Part shown: positions 31,213-39,500 of the stretch, piece after piece
Numbering within the stretch: position 1 is the stretch's first letter
How the letters are laid out: the number at the start of each line of letters is the position of its first letter
DNA from: Planctomycetota bacterium
GTDB taxonomy: Bacteria; Planctomycetota; SZUA-567; H5-PLA8
Length of the DNA stretch: 39,714 bases
NCBI GenBank assembly: GCA_016200135.1
Contig: JACQFI010000121.1
Location: forward strand, 1-39,714
Direction of reading: 5' to 3'
Notes under the pieces: generated by a model
Databases searched by the model: none
What the model was told of the DNA's origin: nothing
The model's input: the letters and a program-made list of their open reading frames with translations, nothing else
Program-made: the position numbers and the translations under genes

Positions 31213-32574
31213 CTAAGCGCCCGACACCGCGGCAACGTAAGCATCGATCTCTTCCAGACTGCGTTTTTCGGTCACGCAGACGAGCAACTGGTTCTTGCGC
31301 GCGGCGTCGAAGCGGCCGAGGTCCAGGCCGCCGAGGATGCCTTTGGCGAGCAGCGCATCGAGCACTTCCGCGGCGGGCTTACGGGTTTCTACGACGAACT
31401 CGTGGAAGACCGGGTAATCGGGCACGGACTTGATTGCGCCGCCCGAGGTTTGGCTGAGCGACTTGAGCTTGCGGCGCAAAATGTCGGCCTTGCTCACGGC
31501 CAGTTCACCCGCGCGCTTGAGTCCGCCGATGCCGAGGCAGCTCATGTAGAAGTGCGCCATCATCGCGCAGAGCGCCGTGTTGGTGCAGATGTTGCTCGTG
31601 GCTTTTTCGCGGCGGATGTGCTGTTCGCGGGCCTGTAGCGTGAGCGTGTAGCAGGTGCGGCCTTGGACGTCCAACGTCTTGCCGACCAGGCGCCCCGGCA
31701 TGCGGCGGACGAGTTCCTTGCTGCTCGCGATGTAACCGACGTACGGCCCACCGTACTGGAGCGGCACGCCGAGCGCCTGGCCCTCACCGCAGACGATGTC
31801 CACGCCCATGTGGCCCGGCGGCTTGATGAACCCGAACGGGAACGGCGTGCCGACGGCGACCAGCAGCGCGCCGGTCTTGTGCACGTTTTCTGCCAACTTG
31901 CCGAGGTCTTCGATCGAGCCGAAGAAGTTCGGGTACCCGGCGGCGACGCAGGCGAGTTCCTCGCCGGCTTCCTGCGCCTTGGCGGCCAGCGCCGCAAGGT
32001 CGCTCTGATAGCCCTTGGGCGCAACGATGGTCGGTTCGACGCCGAGCGCGCCGATGCCGGTCTTCACCGTCGCGAGGTAGTTCGGGTGCAGCGCGCCATC
32101 GAGGATCACGCGCGCGTGGCGGCCGGTGTGGCGCATCGCCATCTGCACGGCCTCGACCAGGGCCGTGCCGCCTTCGTAGAGGCCCGCGTTGGCCACGTCG
32201 CAGCCGGTGAGGCTCGCGATCATAGTCTGGTACTCGTAGATGAGCTGCAGCACGCCCTGGCTGATCTCGGGCTGGTAAGGCGTGTAGGCCGTGTAGAGTT
32301 CGCCGCGTGAGATCAGTTCCATCACCGCGGGCGGGATGAAATGGTCGTACGCGCCGCCGCCGAGGAAGCAGGCGAGGTCCGCGGCCGAGCGGTTCTTCGC
32401 GGCCAGCTTGAGCATCGCGGCGGAGAGTTCCATCTCGCCCAGGCCCGGCGGCACGGGCAGCGGCCCGCACTTGGTCTCTTTGGGCAGGTGCGCAAAGAGA
32501 TCGTCGAGGCTCTTGGCGCCGACGACCGCGAGCATCTCCTTGCGTTCCTGTTCGGTGTGGGGGATGTAGCTCAT
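31213..32574 (-). CDS. gcvPA: Glycine dehydrogenase (decarboxylating) subunit 1, split P-protein
   Basis: The protein has 453 residues. The opening 'MSYIPHTEQERKEMLAVVGAKSLDDLF' and 'GGGAYDHFIPPAVMELISRGELYTAYTPYQPEISQGVLQ' are characteristic of subunit 1, which lacks the PLP Lys. 'NAGLYEGGTALVEAVQMA' and 'RRMPGRLVGKTLDVQGRTCYTLTLQAREQHIRREKATSNICTN' are also present. It pairs with the following gcvPB. The 124-bp spacer to gcvH carries a long inverted repeat. The ATG at 32574 is chosen by family match; an upstream start would add an A/T-rich, repeat-coded lead. Confidence 0.97.
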   Translation of the reverse strand: MSYIPHTEQERKEMLAVVGAKSLDDLFAHLPKETKCGPLPVPPGLGEMELSAAMLKLAAKNRSAADLACFLGGGAYDHFIPPAVMELISRGELYTAYTPYQPEISQGVLQLIYEYQTMIASLTGCDVANAGLYEGGTALVEAVQMAMRHTGRHARVILDGALHPNYLATVKTGIGALGVEPTIVAPKGYQSDLAALAAKAQEAGEELACVAAGYPNFFGSIEDLGKLAENVHKTGALLVAVGTPFPFGFIKPPGHMGVDIVCGEGQALGVPLQYGGPYVGYIASSKELVRRMPGRLVGKTLDVQGRTCYTLTLQAREQHIRREKATSNICTNTALCAMMAHFYMSCLGIGGLKRAGELAVSKADILRRKLKSLSQTSGGAIKSVPDYPVFHEFVVETRKPAAEVLDALLAKGILGGLDLGRFDAARKNQLLVCVTEKRSLEEIDAYVAAVSGA

Positions 32575-32614
32575 GAGGGGAGACTCCGGGTGAAAAGGCG
32601 TATCGAACGGTTGC

Positions 32615-32688
32615 GTAAAACGTAACTCGTAAAACGTAATAAACAGCATGTGCAAAGCAGTTCTTACGTTTTAAGAGTTACGTTTTAC
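32615..32688. repeat. 25-bp heptamer inverted repeat in the gcvH-gcvPA spacer
   Basis: The arms at 32615-32639 and 32664-32688 are reverse complements with one mismatch, separated by 24 bp. Each arm is itself built of heptamers (AAAACGT-AACTCGT-AAAACGT and its complement). The RNA would form a long hairpin between gcvH and gcvPA. Confidence 0.85.
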
Positions 32689-32698
32689 TTTTTAGTTC

Positions 32699-33082
32699 CT
32701 ACTTATTCACCAGCGCACCGTAGGTCTTGTCATCGAGCAACTGCGCGAACTCGGCCTTGTTCGCGGGCTGAATCTTGATCATCCACCCGCCACTGTAGGG
32801 ATCTTTGTTGACGGTCTCGGGCGTCTTCGCGAGCGCGGGGTTCACTTCCACGACCTTGCCCGTCAACGGGCTGAAGAGGTCGCTCGCCGCCTTGACGGAC
32901 TCGACGGTGCCAAACGGCTTCATGTAGGTGACCGAAGCGCCCGCTTTCGGCAGCTCGACAAAGACGATGTCGCCGAGCGCGTGCTGGGCGTGGTCGGTAA
33001 TGCCGACGACGGCGAGCTCGCCTTCCATCTTCACCCACTCGTGTTCCTTCGTGTACTTGAGCCCTGCAGGGACGCTGGACAT
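32699..33082 (-). CDS. gcvH: Glycine cleavage system H protein
   Basis: The protein has 127 residues. It carries the lipoyl domain: 'YTKEHEWVKMEGELAVVGITDHAQHALGDIVFVELP', then the lipoylated Lys64 in 'ESVKAAS', then 'PLTGKVVEVN' and 'PYSGGWMIKI'. It shuttles the aminomethyl and dihydrolipoyl groups between the P-, T- and L-proteins. It is the first gene of the glycine-cleavage block. GGAGG lies eight bases before the ATG. A -35/-10 pair upstream (TTGACG at 33165-33170 and TAACGT at 33143-33148, 16 bp apart on the minus strand) is a candidate promoter. No glycine riboswitch is apparent. Confidence 0.97.
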   Translation of the reverse strand: MSSVPAGLKYTKEHEWVKMEGELAVVGITDHAQHALGDIVFVELPKAGASVTYMKPFGTVESVKAASDLFSPLTGKVVEVNPALAKTPETVNKDPYSGGWMIKIQPANKAEFAQLLDDKTYGALVNK

Positions 33083-33142
33083 GAACGGTTCCTCCAAAAA
33101 TGCGGCGTGTCGGTGGATCGGGGGATGCGGCGAACAGGGATG

Positions 33143-33170
33143 ACGTTACGGGCGGGCGTGTTTTCGTCAA
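33143..33170 (-). promoter_or_regulatory. Candidate promoter of the gcv genes
   Basis: TTGACG and TAACGT with a 16-bp spacer, facing gcvH. The -10 is a poor match. Confidence 0.3.
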
Positions 33171-33201
33171 GAGCGGCAGCGCATTGTGCGTGGTACAGGC
33201 G

Positions 33202-34827
33202 TTATTTCTTAGTGGGCGTCTTGGCGGCCTTGGCTTCGCGGGCCTCGATGGTCTTGATGCCTTGAGCCGCCGCATTGCGGATGTTCTCGCGGGGGCTCTT
33301 GGCGAGAGCCTCGTACACTGCCCGCGCTTGCGCCAGGTCCGGGATGCGCAGCAGGCAGGCGGCCTGGTCGAGCAGGCGCTGTTCCTTGGTGGGCTCGTCG
33401 GCGGCCGTGTCGGCGGCCTCCTTAAAGAGCGGCGCGGCGGCGTCAAAGCGATCGAGCGTCTTCAGCGTCTGGGCGAGTTCGAAGGCGCAGAGCGATTTGA
33501 GATCGCCTTTCGGGCAATCGTTGTAGGCGGTCCGCGAGAGCTTCTCGGCCATGCTGAGCACCTCGGTGCGTTCCGCATCCCGAAATGCGCCGTGCTGGAC
33601 AAAGACGTCGTGCGCACACTGCCGCATCAGGTCGGGCCGCTTGACGCTGGCCTCCAGGTACTTCGCAAACGTATCGCGCGCGCCGGAAAGGTTGTGCATG
33701 CGCAGACGAATACTGAGGAGTTCCTGCAACGGCGTCGCGCGGTCCCCGCCCTTCGCCACCGCGTCCAGGTGCCGGACATACAGGTCTTCCGCGCGCTCGT
33801 ACTTCTGCCGGCGCAGGAAACCGTCGCCGGCTTGCTTGACCCAGCCCCAATTGTCGATGTGCTCGCGCGCGACCTGGTCCTGGGCTTCCTCGATCTTGGC
33901 CTTGAAGAGCGCCACGTCCTTGCCGGGCCAGTTCTCCTTCTTGCGGATCTCGTCGTTCATGCGCTGCGTGTCTTCGCTGCGCAGGCGGAATTCCAGGTCC
34001 CGTTCGGGCGCCGGGACGTCGTCGGCCAACTTGAGGGGCTCGGCCGCGACCGAGAGCGCTTTCGCGTACGTCTTGGCGGACTCCTCGAGGTCGTCGGTGA
34101 CGAACAGGTAATGGCCCAGGTCCACGTAATGACTCACACGCTGGGGCTCGGCCTCGATGTTGCGCCGCAGCATCACCAGGATCTTGTCGCGCAGTTCGAA
34201 GTCCTTGTACTCGACGGGCTCGCCCGGCGAGACGGTGATCGTCTGCACGAAGGCGTCGAAGTTGGTCTTGCGGACCACCAGTTCGTGCTGCCCGGAGGTC
34301 ACTTTGTCCAGGCTGAGCGGCGTGTGGCCGACGAGTTCGCCATCCAGGAGTACCTCGGCGCCGGTGGGCTCGATCTGCACGCGCAGCTTGCCGGAGGGCA
34401 GTTCGGCGAGGGTCTCGTTCACCTCGGCGCCGCGCCCTTCCAGGTTCACTCTGCGCACGGCGGTCTGGTAACCGTCGCGCTCGATGCGGACGACGTACTC
34501 GCCGGCGGGAAGCCCGGTGATCTTGACCGGCGTCGCTCCGGCCAGGTGGCCATTCACGAAGACGGACGCGCCTTTTACGGGTTCGGTGGTGACTTTCAGG
34601 TCCGGGCGGAACGCGGTGAACAGGTCGATCCGGCCGCGCGCGGACGCACCGACAAGGAACCCGCCCATCACCAGCAGCAGCAGGACGGGGAAAAAAATGC
34701 GCGGCCACGCGGCGGCAGTTCCCAACGAGGATGCAGAGGGCGGTTTGGCGGACGCCTGGACGGATTTCTGCCCCGAGGAGAGCCAGAACGTGGCGGTGCC
34801 TTTGGGGTCGGGCTGGTGATCCGCCAT
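33202..34827 (-). CDS. PEGA-domain and TPR-like protein, copy B
   Basis: The protein has 541 residues. One span lies at about 40-60 (IFFPVLLLLVMGGFLVG). Two PEGA domains follow ('VKGASVFVNGHLAGATPVKITGLPAGEYVVRIERDGY' and 'EPTGAEVLLDGELVGHTPLSLDKVTSGQHELVVRKTN'). The C-terminal 300 residues are helical with TPR-like repeats, a pattern of assembly proteins. It is a full-length paralogue of the neighbouring 540-residue gene, sharing the blocks YKDFELRDK, RVSHYVDLGHYLFVTDDLEES and LQELLSIRLRMHNLSGA. PEGA domains are surface-associated beta modules of unknown ligand. Both probably face the periplasm. Confidence 0.88.
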   Translation of the reverse strand: MADHQPDPKGTATFWLSSGQKSVQASAKPPSASSLGTAAAWPRIFFPVLLLLVMGGFLVGASARGRIDLFTAFRPDLKVTTEPVKGASVFVNGHLAGATPVKITGLPAGEYVVRIERDGYQTAVRRVNLEGRGAEVNETLAELPSGKLRVQIEPTGAEVLLDGELVGHTPLSLDKVTSGQHELVVRKTNFDAFVQTITVSPGEPVEYKDFELRDKILVMLRRNIEAEPQRVSHYVDLGHYLFVTDDLEESAKTYAKALSVAAEPLKLADDVPAPERDLEFRLRSEDTQRMNDEIRKKENWPGKDVALFKAKIEEAQDQVAREHIDNWGWVKQAGDGFLRRQKYERAEDLYVRHLDAVAKGGDRATPLQELLSIRLRMHNLSGARDTFAKYLEASVKRPDLMRQCAHDVFVQHGAFRDAERTEVLSMAEKLSRTAYNDCPKGDLKSLCAFELAQTLKTLDRFDAAAPLFKEAADTAADEPTKEQRLLDQAACLLRIPDLAQARAVYEALAKSPRENIRNAAAQGIKTIEAREAKAAKTPTKK

Positions 34828-34884
34828 TGGGTTCAACCCTTCCCCGTTCGTGCGGCCATCCGTGTTGCGGACGGGCGCGGGCCG

Positions 34885-36507
34885 TCATTCCCGCATGGAC
34901 TTGATCCGCACCAGCGCGGCCTTCGCCTTCTCCCGCGTGATCACGCGCTCGCTCTTGGTCAGCTTCTGCAGCCGGGCTTCCGCGTCGTCCAACTTGCCGG
35001 ATTCCAGGAGCGCCTCGGCCAGGCAGCATTCCCGGTCTTCGCGGACTTCGTCGGTCAATTTGTCGACGATGGACTTCTCGAACCAGCCCACCGCGGTCTC
35101 GGCGTGATGCCCGGCCAACTGTACGTTTCCGATCTCGAAGGCGCACTCGGCCTTCACCGGTTCGGCCGCCGCGTTGTCGTACGCCTTCTGGAGCGCCTGC
35201 TGAGCCAGGTCCAGCAGCAGCGTGCGGTCGCCGGGCCGGACGCGGTCTTTCGCCGACGAGAGCGCCGTGCCCGCTGCGAACAGGACATCGGTGCGCGTGC
35301 CCGCGGCCTCCATGATTTTCTCGAGCGTCTCCTTGGCGCCGCTCATGTTGCGCAGCGCGATGCGGCTCTTGAGCAACTCCTGGAGGCACGGAATCAGTCC
35401 GGGCGACTTGGGGGTCTTTTCGAGATGTGCCTTGAACAGTTGCTCGGCGCGCACGTAATCGCCGTTGCGCATGAAGTCCTTGCCGTTGGCTTCCACCCAC
35501 GCCCAGGAAGTGATGTTGCGGTCCTTGATGTCCATCTCCGCCCGCTCGAACTTCTCGCGGAAGGCCGAGACCTTCTCGAGCGCGAAGTACTGCGGCGACT
35601 TGTGCTTCTCGATCTCCTTGCGCAGGCGGCCGCGGTCCTCGTTGCGCAGGCGCTGTTCCAGCGCGCGCTCCTCGGCGTCCATGGCTTCGGGCAGGTCCAG
35701 CGGCAGGTCGGCGATATCTTCGGCCTTCATGTACGTCTCGATCGAGCGGTCCAGGTCGTCGGTAATGAAGTAGTAATGCGCCAGGTCGATGTAGTGGCCG
35801 ACGCGCTGCTTCTCGTTCTCCACCAGGCCCGTGAGCATCTTCAAGACCTTGTCTTCCAGGCCGAAGTCCTTGAACTCGAGTTTTTCGCCGGCATGCAGGT
35901 CCACCCGCTGGGAGAACGGGCCGCAGTTGGTCTTGCGGACGAGCAGTTCGTGCTGGCCGATGGGCGCCTTGTCCAAGGTGAGCGGCGTCACGCCCACCAG
36001 TTCGCCGTCCACGAGGACCTCGGCACCGCGCGGCTTGACGTCCACCACCAGGACGCCCGTGGCCATAGGCGCCAGTTTCTCGCGGAACTGGAGCGGCTTG
36101 TCGGCCACGACCATCTTTAAATGGAGCGGCTCGTGGCCCGCGCGTTCCATGCGCACGCCGTAGGCGCCGGGTGCCAGACCCTCGAGCGTCAGCGGCGTGG
36201 CGCCAACCAGCCGGCCGTTGACGAAGAGGCTCGCCCCGCTGGGCTCGCTCTCGAAGCGCACGCGCCCTGGCGCGTCGTCCTGCTTGGGCGCGGCTGGCTC
36301 CGGCTTTTCGGCCACCTGCTTCGCGTTCTCGGAGACAGGCGCGGCCGGCGCCGGGGCGGGCTCGGGAGCAGGCGCCCCCAGGATGCGGATTGCCACGCCG
36401 ACGAACAAGGCCAGCGCCGCAAAGCCGGCGATCACGGGACCGTGGCCTCCGCCCGGCTTGGATGGAGTCGAGTTCAATGATCCGCTCGCGGGTTCTTTAG
36501 TGTTCAT
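34885..36507 (-). CDS. PEGA-domain and TPR-like protein, copy A
   Basis: The protein has 540 residues. A membrane span lies at about 25-43, then a Pro/Ala-rich linker (45-78), and two PEGA domains (about 80-145 and 150-215). A helical TPR-like part with 'RVGHYIDLAHYYFITDDLDRSIETYMKAEDIADLPLD' follows. The match with copy B runs the whole length, including conserved 'KDFGLEDK' and 'LQELLKSRIALRNMSGA'. This indicates a tandem duplication. The ATG at 36507 was picked because a nearer site AAGG precedes it; an ATG at 36531 is possible. It lies 57 bp before copy B and 52 bp after the giant gene, on the same strand, so the three may form an operon. Confidence 0.88.
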   Translation of the reverse strand: MNTKEPASGSLNSTPSKPGGGHGPVIAGFAALALFVGVAIRILGAPAPEPAPAPAAPVSENAKQVAEKPEPAAPKQDDAPGRVRFESEPSGASLFVNGRLVGATPLTLEGLAPGAYGVRMERAGHEPLHLKMVVADKPLQFREKLAPMATGVLVVDVKPRGAEVLVDGELVGVTPLTLDKAPIGQHELLVRKTNCGPFSQRVDLHAGEKLEFKDFGLEDKVLKMLTGLVENEKQRVGHYIDLAHYYFITDDLDRSIETYMKAEDIADLPLDLPEAMDAEERALEQRLRNEDRGRLRKEIEKHKSPQYFALEKVSAFREKFERAEMDIKDRNITSWAWVEANGKDFMRNGDYVRAEQLFKAHLEKTPKSPGLIPCLQELLKSRIALRNMSGAKETLEKIMEAAGTRTDVLFAAGTALSSAKDRVRPGDRTLLLDLAQQALQKAYDNAAAEPVKAECAFEIGNVQLAGHHAETAVGWFEKSIVDKLTDEVREDRECCLAEALLESGKLDDAEARLQKLTKSERVITREKAKAALVRIKSMRE

Positions 36508-36559
36508 GGCCTTCGATTCTCGCCTCGCCATCCGAAAAGGTCCAGCCGTTCGGCCGCGC

Positions 36560-39500
36560 TTATTTACCGTAGATCGTCTTGAGTTCCGGGACGTTCGCTC
36601 CGGCCTCTTCGGTCTCGGTGCCGCCGTCGCCCGAGACCCGCACGCGGCTGATCATCACGCCGTGGTCGTAGGTCCAGATGGCGACGCGGTTGCCCTCCAG
36701 CGGCTTCTCGTCCTCGAAGACCATCTCGCCTTCGGTCTGCTTCGCGGGAGAGGCCGGGTCCGAGAAGTAGCGGTCCACGCGATACGAGAGCCGGTTGCCG
36801 CGCTTCTCGACGCGCACCGAGAACCAGTGCCGGTGGAAGTTCATATCCACGGGGATCGTCAGCGGCGCATTTTTGACTTCTACGCCGTCCCGCAGGATGT
36901 AGGAAGCTTTGTTGGCCTGGCCGCCGTACTGGAACGTGTAGCCTTTGGTCAGGTCGCTGCCGTCGGAGCAGATCGACACGTTGATGTCGCGCGCATAGGT
37001 GTACGGCCGGCCGCGTTCGCCCTCCATCTTATTGCCGACGAAGAACTCCACCGTCACGTCGCCGGGATAGAGATACTTGCTCCAGAGCACCGCGGCCTTG
37101 CCGTCGTCGCGGCGCGCGATGTCGTTCTTCAGCGAGAAGAAGGACCAGCGCGGGTCGCACTGCCAGCGGTTGGTCACTTCGGCGATCGCCAGCCCCGCGG
37201 TGCGCCAATCCACCGGCGCGTTGCTGAAGAGTTCGTTGCGGAAATGATCGCTGACGATCTTGGCGGACTCGACCTTCACGTCCACGCCGCGCGTGTAGTA
37301 GGCCACGCGCGAGCCCACCAGCGGCTTGTCGTCCTTCCAGACCAGCGCGGGCTTGCCGTTGATCTTGCCGACGACATACGGCCCCGCCCGGCGCAGGCTC
37401 AGGGTCGAGAGTTCGCGAATCTTCTGGTCGTCCTTGAGGACCTGTTCTTTCACGGGCTCGCCCTGTTTGAGCAGTTCGATCACGGTTGCGGTCTTGCCGT
37501 CGGCGGTGGGCCGGCCGGCGCGGTAGCGGAAGACGTAGCCGTTGTTCGAGCCCTTCCCGTCCTTGCTCACCGAGAGCGCGATCTCGTGCTTCTCGTCCTG
37601 GATCTGGCGCGGTTCGACGACCAGTTCCACGTCGCCGGGGAACTGGCTGCGGTGCCAGAGCAGGTTCACTGGCTGGCCGTCCACGTTCAGCGGGTTGCGC
37701 GGCGGGAACCACTCGCTCGTCGGGCTGGTCCAGTCCTTCATCGAGGACTCGTCCTCGAAGATGGCGTTGGTCGTGACGAGGGACTCGGCTTCCGGGAGGA
37801 ACGCCAGCCGGAAGCGGCGGAAACGCGCGGCCTCGCCGCCTTTTCCGGGCGTAGCCAGGAGTCCGGCCCGGCCGCGCATGACACCTTGGTCCTCGAAGCC
37901 CTGCACGGACGCGCCACCGGAGGCGGTCACTTTAATAAAGCCATGCTTAATGGAGGCGTTCAGGTGCACGAACCCGTCTTTCAGGGCCGTCGGCGGCAAC
38001 TCGGCCTGGTCCACCGGGATCTCTTTGAGTTGATCCACCTTTACAAGCTGCAGCGACCGGCCGTCCGTCCTGGCCAGATAATGGCTAGACTCGTCGCGGT
38101 ACAGGAAAACCACCCCGGCCATCCCCGAGCCCGGATCGAGATCGCAATCGACCTGGTACTGCGCCCAGCCGCGGTCGCCGATCAGGCTCTTGCTAGCCCA
38201 GGGACCCGGCTGGACCACCAACTCGCCGGACTTCCCCGCGTCGGCCTTCACGATCCAGTCGCCGCTGCCGACCAGCCAGCCGCGCGCGAGGGCGCCCGGC
38301 TGCCGGTAGTCGTCCTCCAGGCTCTCGATGCTATCGACCTTCACGTCGTCGAAGACCGCGTTCTGCCGCATCAGCAGGTTAAGGCTGTTGATCTGGAACG
38401 GCAGGGCCTTGGGATCGAGCGCGGCCTCCTTGGGCTTCGCCACGTTGCACCACACGCCCGCGCTGCCAGCCGCGAGGTACGGGTCGCTGGACTCGAAGAA
38501 GACATGCCCGTCCACCGCGATCTGCACGCGCGCGTACGAGACGAGCGTCTCGACGCGGTACCATTGGTCGGGCAGGTACCCGCCTTCCGTGCTCGCCAGG
38601 ACCACTTCCTTGCCGTCGGTCACCCGGACCAACTCGCGCGTGCCGGGCCCGGTGGTGGAGCCGTCCGGTTTCACGGGCCGCGCCGTCCAGCGGAACAGGC
38701 CGTAGTTCTTCTCGTCGCGCGCGGCAAAGACCAGGCCAATCTGGGACGCCACGGGCCCGCGGATGGAGGCTTCATAGCGGTAGTTGTCCCACCAGGGCTG
38801 GCCCGCCAGCGCCATCACGTTCTCGCCCTGGCCCATGTAGTTGAAGGCGTTGGCGCTGAGCAGAGGATGGCGCAGGTTCTTGATCTGGAAGTCGCCCCGC
38901 GCGGGCTCGCCCAGGACCTTGTGCCAGGGGCTCTGTTCGGGCTTCTCCTCGCGCATGAAATCGTCCGCGAAATGCAGGTCCTCACGGCGTTCGGCCTTGA
39001 GCTTCACGTCGCCGCTGTGCTTGAGCCGGCGCGAGCCCACGGTTCCACCCATGCGGCGGTCGTCGAACGCCGAGGCCGCCAGGCGGTTGCCCTGGAAGAC
39101 GCCGATCTGCGCGCCGTGCCGGGCAACGCGGATCGGCGCGGACTCATCGTCCACCTGCGCGCGCGCAAAGATCTGCTCGACGCCGCCTTCGCACAGGCCC
39201 AGCGTCAGCTCGCTCCCGTTGCGATCCACGAAGTGGAAGTTCTCGTTGTCGGCGCGGTCGAAATAGACGCGGTAGTCCTTGCTGCTTCCGGCCGCCGTTA
39301 CATCGACCCACGGAAACGAGGTGCCTTTGGCCTTGCCCGACTCGGCCCCAACGATGGTCTCGGGCCCGGGATCGGGACTGGCCGCTACCGGCTCCAGGGT
39401 CATCTTGAGGGTCTGCGCTGCGGTCTCTTCGCCACCCGCCGGGATCATCAGGCGGTCCACCAAAGCCAGCAGCGTAAGCGCTGCGGCCGCAACCGCCCAC

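Noticed and set aside
33083..33201. Glycine riboswitch upstream of gcvH
   Set aside because: The 119-bp spacer is too short for a full glycine riboswitch with promoter, and I see no tandem aptamer-like pattern.
33100..36120. 1006-codon plus-strand open frame
   Set aside because: It is antisense to the two PEGA genes; its composition is Arg/Leu/Val rich with no family pattern.
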